Shown piece by piece: positions 60,167 to 64,000 of a stretch of 64,000 bases of DNA (its first letter is position 1; each line of letters begins with the position of its first letter). Where the stretch lies: the NCBI RefSeq assembly GCF_017565705.1, contig NZ_JAGDYL010000005.1, positions 182,555 to 246,554 of the forward strand, read 5' to 3'. The notes beneath the pieces were generated by a model. It was given only the letters and a program-made list of their open reading frames with translations, was not told where the DNA came from and made no database searches. The DNA comes from Leucobacter ruminantium. Its GTDB lineage: Bacteria > Actinomycetota > Actinomycetes > Actinomycetales > Microbacteriaceae. Position numbers and translations under genes: made by a program.

Positions 60167-61999
60167 GTGACTGCAGACACCCACCAGGGCGAAGAAGTTA
60201 CCGTCAAGGACGGCGTCACCTACCACCAGTTCGACGTGGTCATCGTCGGCGCGGGCGGCGCGGGCATGCGCGCCGCGATCGAGGCGGGCCCCAAGGCGAA
60301 GACCGCCGTCATCACGAAGCTCTACCCCACTCGCTCCCACACCGGTGCGGCGCAGGGCGGCATGGCCGCCGCGCTCGCCAATGTGGAGGAGGACAACTGG
60401 GAGTGGCACACCTTCGACACCGTCAAGGGCGGCGACTACCTCGTCGACCAGGACGCGGCGGAGATCCTCGCCAAGGAGGCCATCGACGCGGTCATCGACC
60501 TCGAGAACATGGGTCTCCCGTTCAACCGCACGCCCGAAGGCAAGATCGACCAGCGCCGCTTCGGCGGTCACACGCGTGATCACGGCAAGGCCGCGGTGCG
60601 CCGCGCCTGCTACGCCGCCGACCGCACGGGCCACATGATCCTGCAGACGCTCTTCCAGAACTGCGTGAAGCTCGGCGTCAATTTCTACAACGAGTTCTAC
60701 GTGCTCGATCTCGTGATGACGGGCGAGGGCGCGAACCGCCGGCCCTCCGGCGTCGTCGCCTACGAGCTCGCGACCGGCGACCTCCACGTCTTCCAGGCCA
60801 AGTCGATCGTCTTCGCGACCGGCGGCTTCGGCAAGATCTTCAAGACCACCTCGAACGCGCACACCCTCACGGGAGACGGCGTCGGCATCATCTGGCGCAA
60901 GGGCCTGCCGCTCGAGGACATGGAGTTCTACCAGTTCCACCCGACGGGCCTCGCAGGCCTCGGCATCCTCCTCACCGAGGGCGCCCGAGGCGAGGGCGCG
61001 ATCCTGCGCAACGCGAGCGGCGAGCGCTTCATGGAGCGTTACGCCCCCACCATCAAGGACCTCGCACCCCGCGACATCGTGGCGCGCTCGATGGTGCAGG
61101 AGGTGCTCGACGGCCGCGGCGCCGGCCCGCACAAGGACTACGTCTACCTCGACTGCACCCACCTGGGCGCAGAGGTGCTGGAGACCAAGCTCCCCGACAT
61201 CACCGAGTTCGCCCGCACCTACCTCGGCGTCGATCCCGTCGTCGAGCCGGTACCCGTCTTCCCGACGGCGCACTACGCGATGGGCGGCATCCCGACGAAC
61301 AACGATGCCCAGGTGCTGAGCGACAACACGACCGTCGTCCCCGGCCTCTACGCCGCGGGCGAGTGCGCCTGCGTCTCGGTGCACGGCTCCAACCGCCTCG
61401 GCACCAACTCGCTGCTCGACATCAACGTGTTCGGCAAGCGCTCCGGCAACAACGCGGCCGACTACGCCAAGACGGCGGAGTTCGTTCCGCTGCCTGAGGA
61501 TCCCTCGAAGGAGATCCGCGAGCTCGTGGAGCGCTTCCGTACCGGCACCGGCACCGAGCGCGTCGCCGACATCCGCAAGGAGCTGCAGGAGGCGATGGAC
61601 CGCGGCGCCCAGGTGTTCCGCACCGAGGAGTCGCTGACCGAGGTGCTCGGCGTGATCCACAACCTGCGCGAGCGCTACAAGTACGTGGGCGTGCAGGATC
61701 GCGGCAAGCGCTACAACACCGACCTGCTCGAGGCCATCGAGCTCGGCTTCCTGCTCGACCTCGCAGAGGTGCTGACCTACACGGCTCGCAACCGCAAGGA
61801 GAGCCGCGGCGGCCACATGCGCGACGACTACCCGAAGCGCGACGACGAGAACTACATGAAGCACACGATGGCCTACCTCTCGGGCGATCCGCACTCGGCC
61901 GACCCCGAGGATCACATCCGCCTGGATTGGAAGCCCGTCGTCGTGACGAGGAACGAGGACGGCGAGCTGCGATACCCGCCGCTGGAGAGGAAGTACTAG
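60167..61999 (+). CDS. sdhA: Succinate dehydrogenase flavoprotein subunit
   Basis: 610 residues. FAD-binding '[20 protein letters not shown]', the flavin-linked His in '[18 protein letters not shown]', active-site Arg/His in '[21 protein letters not shown]' and '[20 protein letters not shown]' are intact. It oxidises succinate to fumarate. The GTG start has AGGAAG upstream. Confidence 0.97.
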   Translation: MTADTHQGEEVTVKDGVTYHQFDVVIVGAGGAGMRAAIEAGPKAKTAVITKLYPTRSHTGAAQGGMAAALANVEEDNWEWHTFDTVKGGDYLVDQDAAEILAKEAIDAVIDLENMGLPFNRTPEGKIDQRRFGGHTRDHGKAAVRRACYAADRTGHMILQTLFQNCVKLGVNFYNEFYVLDLVMTGEGANRRPSGVVAYELATGDLHVFQAKSIVFATGGFGKIFKTTSNAHTLTGDGVGIIWRKGLPLEDMEFYQFHPTGLAGLGILLTEGARGEGAILRNASGERFMERYAPTIKDLAPRDIVARSMVQEVLDGRGAGPHKDYVYLDCTHLGAEVLETKLPDITEFARTYLGVDPVVEPVPVFPTAHYAMGGIPTNNDAQVLSDNTTVVPGLYAAGECACVSVHGSNRLGTNSLLDINVFGKRSGNNAADYAKTAEFVPLPEDPSKEIRELVERFRTGTGTERVADIRKELQEAMDRGAQVFRTEESLTEVLGVIHNLRERYKYVGVQDRGKRYNTDLLEAIELGFLLDLAEVLTYTARNRKESRGGHMRDDYPKRDDENYMKHTMAYLSGDPHSADPEDHIRLDWKPVVVTRNEDGELRYPPLERKY

Positions 62000-62002
62000 G
62001 CC

Positions 62003-62779
62003 ATGAGCACCGCTACCGCCGAGAACACGACCGCGGTCGAAGCCGAGGCGCCCGAGGCGCCGAAGCCCTTCACGGTCACGCTCCTCATCCGCCGCTACCT
62101 CCCCGAGTCGGGCCGCGAGGCCTACTGGGAGGACTTCGACGTCGAGATGTACCCCACCGACCGCATCCTCGACGCGCTGCACCGCATCAAGTGGGATCAG
62201 GACGGTTCGCTGTCGTTCCGGCGTTCCTGCGCGCACGGCATCTGCGGTTCCGATGCGATGCGCATCAACGGACGCAACCGTCTCGCCTGCAAGACGCTGA
62301 TCAAGGATCTCGACATCTCGAAGCCGATCTACGTCGAGGCGATCAAGGGTCTGCCCCTCGAGAAGGATCTCATCGTCGACATGGAGCCCTTCTTCGCGGC
62401 ATACCGCGAGGTGCAGCCGTTCCTCGTGTCGAGCAGTGCGCCCGAGCCGGGCAAGGAGCGCCACCAGTCGATCGACGACCGCGAGCGCTTCGACGACACC
62501 ACCAAGTGCATCCTGTGCGCGGCCTGCACCACGAGCTGCCCGGTGTTCTGGACCGACGGCCAGTACTTCGGCCCGGCCGCGATCGTCAACGCGCACCGCT
62601 TCATCTTCGACTCGCGCGACGACAACGCCCAGGTGCGTCTCGACATCCTCAACGACACCGAGGGCGTGTGGCGCTGCCGCACCACCTTCAACTGCACCGA
62701 CGCGTGCCCCCGCGGTATCCAGGTCACCAAGGCCATCGCCGAGGTGAAGGCCGCGATCCGCACCGGCAAGACGAAGTAG
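62003..62779 (+). CDS. sdhB: Succinate dehydrogenase iron-sulfur subunit
   Basis: 258 residues. The [2Fe-2S] cysteines are in 'RRSCAHGICGSDAM' and 'RLAC'. The [4Fe-4S] and [3Fe-4S] sites are in 'CILCAACTTSCPVFW' and 'CRTTFNCTDACPRGI'. It passes electrons from SdhA to the quinone site. It begins three bases after sdhA. Confidence 0.97.
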   Translation: MSTATAENTTAVEAEAPEAPKPFTVTLLIRRYLPESGREAYWEDFDVEMYPTDRILDALHRIKWDQDGSLSFRRSCAHGICGSDAMRINGRNRLACKTLIKDLDISKPIYVEAIKGLPLEKDLIVDMEPFFAAYREVQPFLVSSSAPEPGKERHQSIDDRERFDDTTKCILCAACTTSCPVFWTDGQYFGPAAIVNAHRFIFDSRDDNAQVRLDILNDTEGVWRCRTTFNCTDACPRGIQVTKAIAEVKAAIRTGKTK

Positions 62780-62781
62780 CG

Positions 62782-63726
62782 GTGGTCGACCGGGCGCGGG
62801 AGCTGTGGCGCAGAGCCCAGCTCACGCGCCCGTGGCGCACCTACTCCCATTTCACCGACGTGGGCGGGGTCGTGCTCTCGGGCGGCATGAGCTATCAGGC
62901 GCTCTTCGCCGTTTTCGCCGGCCTGTGGGTGGGCTTCGGGATCTTCGGGATCGTGCTGCGCGGGCGGCCCGAGCTGCTCGAGTCGCTCGTGGATCAGATC
63001 AACACCTTCGTGCCCGGTCTGTTAGGGGAGACCGACGGCTCGGGGGCGGTGCAGCTGCAGATGCTGCTCGAGGCGCGTGCGCTCGACTGGACGAGCATCG
63101 TTGCGGGTGCCGCGCTCGTCTGGGTCGCGCTCAACTGGTTCACGGGCACGCGGCGCTCGATCCGCATCATATTCGGACTCGAGGTGAAGCGGTATCGCAA
63201 CGCCGCGCTGCTGAAGCTGCGCGATCTGGCACTCGCGATCGGGTTCTTTCTCGCGATCCTGGTGTCGGCGGCGCTCACGGTGCTCAGCTCGACCCTGGTC
63301 TCGACCGTCTACGGCTGGGTCGGTGTCGACCCCGACGGCTGGTTGTTCGGCGGGCTCGGCAAGACCGTGCGTTACGGTGCGATGTACGTGTTCGACGTGA
63401 TGGTACTGCTCGCGATGCACCGCTTCCTCGCCGAGATCCGTATCCCGAGGCGCGAACTGGTCATGGGGTGCATGCTCGGCGGCGCCGCGCTGCTCGGGCT
63501 GAAGGTGCTGGGCGGCGCGCTGATCAGCGGCGCATCGGACAACCCGCTGCTCGCCACCTTCACGGTGTTCATCGGTCTGCTGATCTGGTTCAACATCCTG
63601 TGCCGACTGCTGCTGCTGACCTCGTCGTGGATCGCGACCGGTGTGAACCGGTCGCTCGGCGTGCCCGAGGAGCCTGCGGCCGATATGCCCGATCAACCGA
63701 CCGAGCGGCGGATCACCAGCAGGTGA
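62782..63726 (+). CDS. YihY/virulence factor BrkB family membrane protein
   Basis: 314 residues with six helices. 'TYSHFTDVGGVVLSGGMSYQALFAVFAGLW' and 'WVALNWFTGTRRSIRIIFGL' are YihY/BrkB hallmarks. The GTG at 62782 directly follows sdhB with a two-base gap and no obvious ribosome site, so coupling to sdhB is likely. Function is not established; earlier annotation as RNase BN is wrong for this family. The Gly/Ser-rich loops suggest a transporter. Confidence 0.88.
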   Translation: MVDRARELWRRAQLTRPWRTYSHFTDVGGVVLSGGMSYQALFAVFAGLWVGFGIFGIVLRGRPELLESLVDQINTFVPGLLGETDGSGAVQLQMLLEARALDWTSIVAGAALVWVALNWFTGTRRSIRIIFGLEVKRYRNAALLKLRDLALAIGFFLAILVSAALTVLSSTLVSTVYGWVGVDPDGWLFGGLGKTVRYGAMYVFDVMVLLAMHRFLAEIRIPRRELVMGCMLGGAALLGLKVLGGALISGASDNPLLATFTVFIGLLIWFNILCRLLLLTSSWIATGVNRSLGVPEEPAADMPDQPTERRITSR

Positions 63727-63796
63727 TGCTCGGATCGATCGCCGTCCACGGCGAGTAACGGCCGTCGGACCTCACGAGCCGTATCTCGAGGGGGTC

Positions 63797-64000
63797 TGTC
63801 AGGTTAACGGTGGATCTGGCCTGGCGCATTCTTAGTTGATTCGGCCTTCGAAGGTGATCGCGAAGGCGTTGAGTGAATTGGCCTGGTTTGAGTTCCGACC
63901 GGTTTTCCTGTCAACCGGTCGGTGACAGAAGTTCCTCGGCCTCAGCATAGTAGGCCTGCTCGACCTCGATCGGGGTACGCATATCGAGCTCCCCGTGAAG
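63797..64000 (-). mobile_element. Right-hand part of an IS3-family insertion sequence
   Basis: The element seems to end near 63797, where TGTCAGGTTAACGGTGGATC reads like a terminal inverted repeat starting TGT. It runs off the window, so the other end and target duplication cannot be seen. It contains the C-terminus of a transposase on the minus strand. Confidence 0.65.
63911..64000 (-). CDS. IS3-family transposase, C-terminal fragment at window edge
   Basis: The last 29 residues, 'LHGELDMRTPIEVEQAYYAE' followed by 'AEELLSPTG', match the end of the integrase-type OrfB of IS3-family elements ('LHGELD.RTP.EVE..YY'). The catalytic DDE domain lies beyond the right edge, so whether the element is intact is unknown. 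Confidence 0.75.
   Translation of the reverse strand, partial: LHGELDMRTPIEVEQAYYAEAEELLSPTG

Overview
The window is high-GC, gene-dense actinobacterial chromosome. Microbacteriaceae (for example a Leucobacter-like genus) is the best guess. The reasons are strong GC bias at third codon positions, many four-base ATGA/GTGA overlaps between genes, GTG/TTG starts, Cys-sorted LAxTG surface proteins, an actinobacterial cytochrome oxidase subunit IV, and an sdhCDAB operon of actinobacterial type. This placement is inferred from gene content and was not tested against a database.

Layout. (1) 0-8.6 kb: a minus-strand MFS transporter with a DsrE-like protein, an Lrp/AsnC regulator, and a divergent plus-strand amino-acid operon (MalY/PatB-type C-S lyase, RidA-like deaminase, APC permease, IlvE-type aminotransferase, AhpD-like protein, LysR regulator). 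(2) 8.7-14.1 kb: a copper and respiration module made of a CopD-CtaG fusion, a CopA P1B-ATPase, an OhrR/MarR-like regulator and an isolated cytochrome oxidase subunit IV. A shared palindromic operator lies upstream of both transcription units. (3) 14.1-21.0 kb: a low-density stretch with gene remnants, ICE-type accessory genes, an 898-residue cell-wall protein, and a tRNA-Thr whose stems do not pair fully; it looks like the edge of a genomic island. (4) 21.1-38.5 kb: ordinary chromosome, including a CDF transporter, topoisomerase IB, an acyltransferase, an autoregulated Fic protein bracketed by AT-rich palindromes, an ABC exporter, the ribDEBAH operon under an FMN riboswitch, a rhomboid-like/DUF2156 fusion and an NCS1 permease. 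(5) 38.6-51.9 kb: a zinc alcohol dehydrogenase, then a coherent catabolic locus. It holds ubiX, a cyclic amidohydrolase, an IclR regulator, a urocanase paralogue, a DUF917 (S-methyl-thiohydantoin desulfurase-type) protein, an M20 carbamoylase, a UbiD decarboxylase and a four-gene ABC importer. (6) 52.0-63.7 kb: trpS, two exonuclease III paralogues, a Pro-rich surface protein, tRNA-Ser, manC, sdhCDAB and a YihY-family protein, ending in the terminus of an IS3-family element.

The most interesting system is the 39.8-51.9 kb locus. Urocanase-like hydratase, thiohydantoin desulfurase, hydantoinase and N-carbamoyl-amino-acid hydrolase, in that order of chemistry, would convert an (S-methyl)thiourocanate-type compound to glutamate. 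This resembles bacterial catabolism of (S-methyl)ergothioneine, but with a UbiD/UbiX pair added and no ammonia- or amine-lyase in sight. Four copies of a palindrome TTCTCR-N5-YGAGAA mark the promoters of the enzyme and transporter units and the first enzyme gene, and probably define the IclR regulon.

A second global signal is the octamer GAGGGATC. It is strongly over-represented in the apparently native segments (22-38 kb and 52.8-62 kb) and was not seen by eye in 1-22 kb or 38-52.7 kb. This suggests that both of those segments were acquired more recently.
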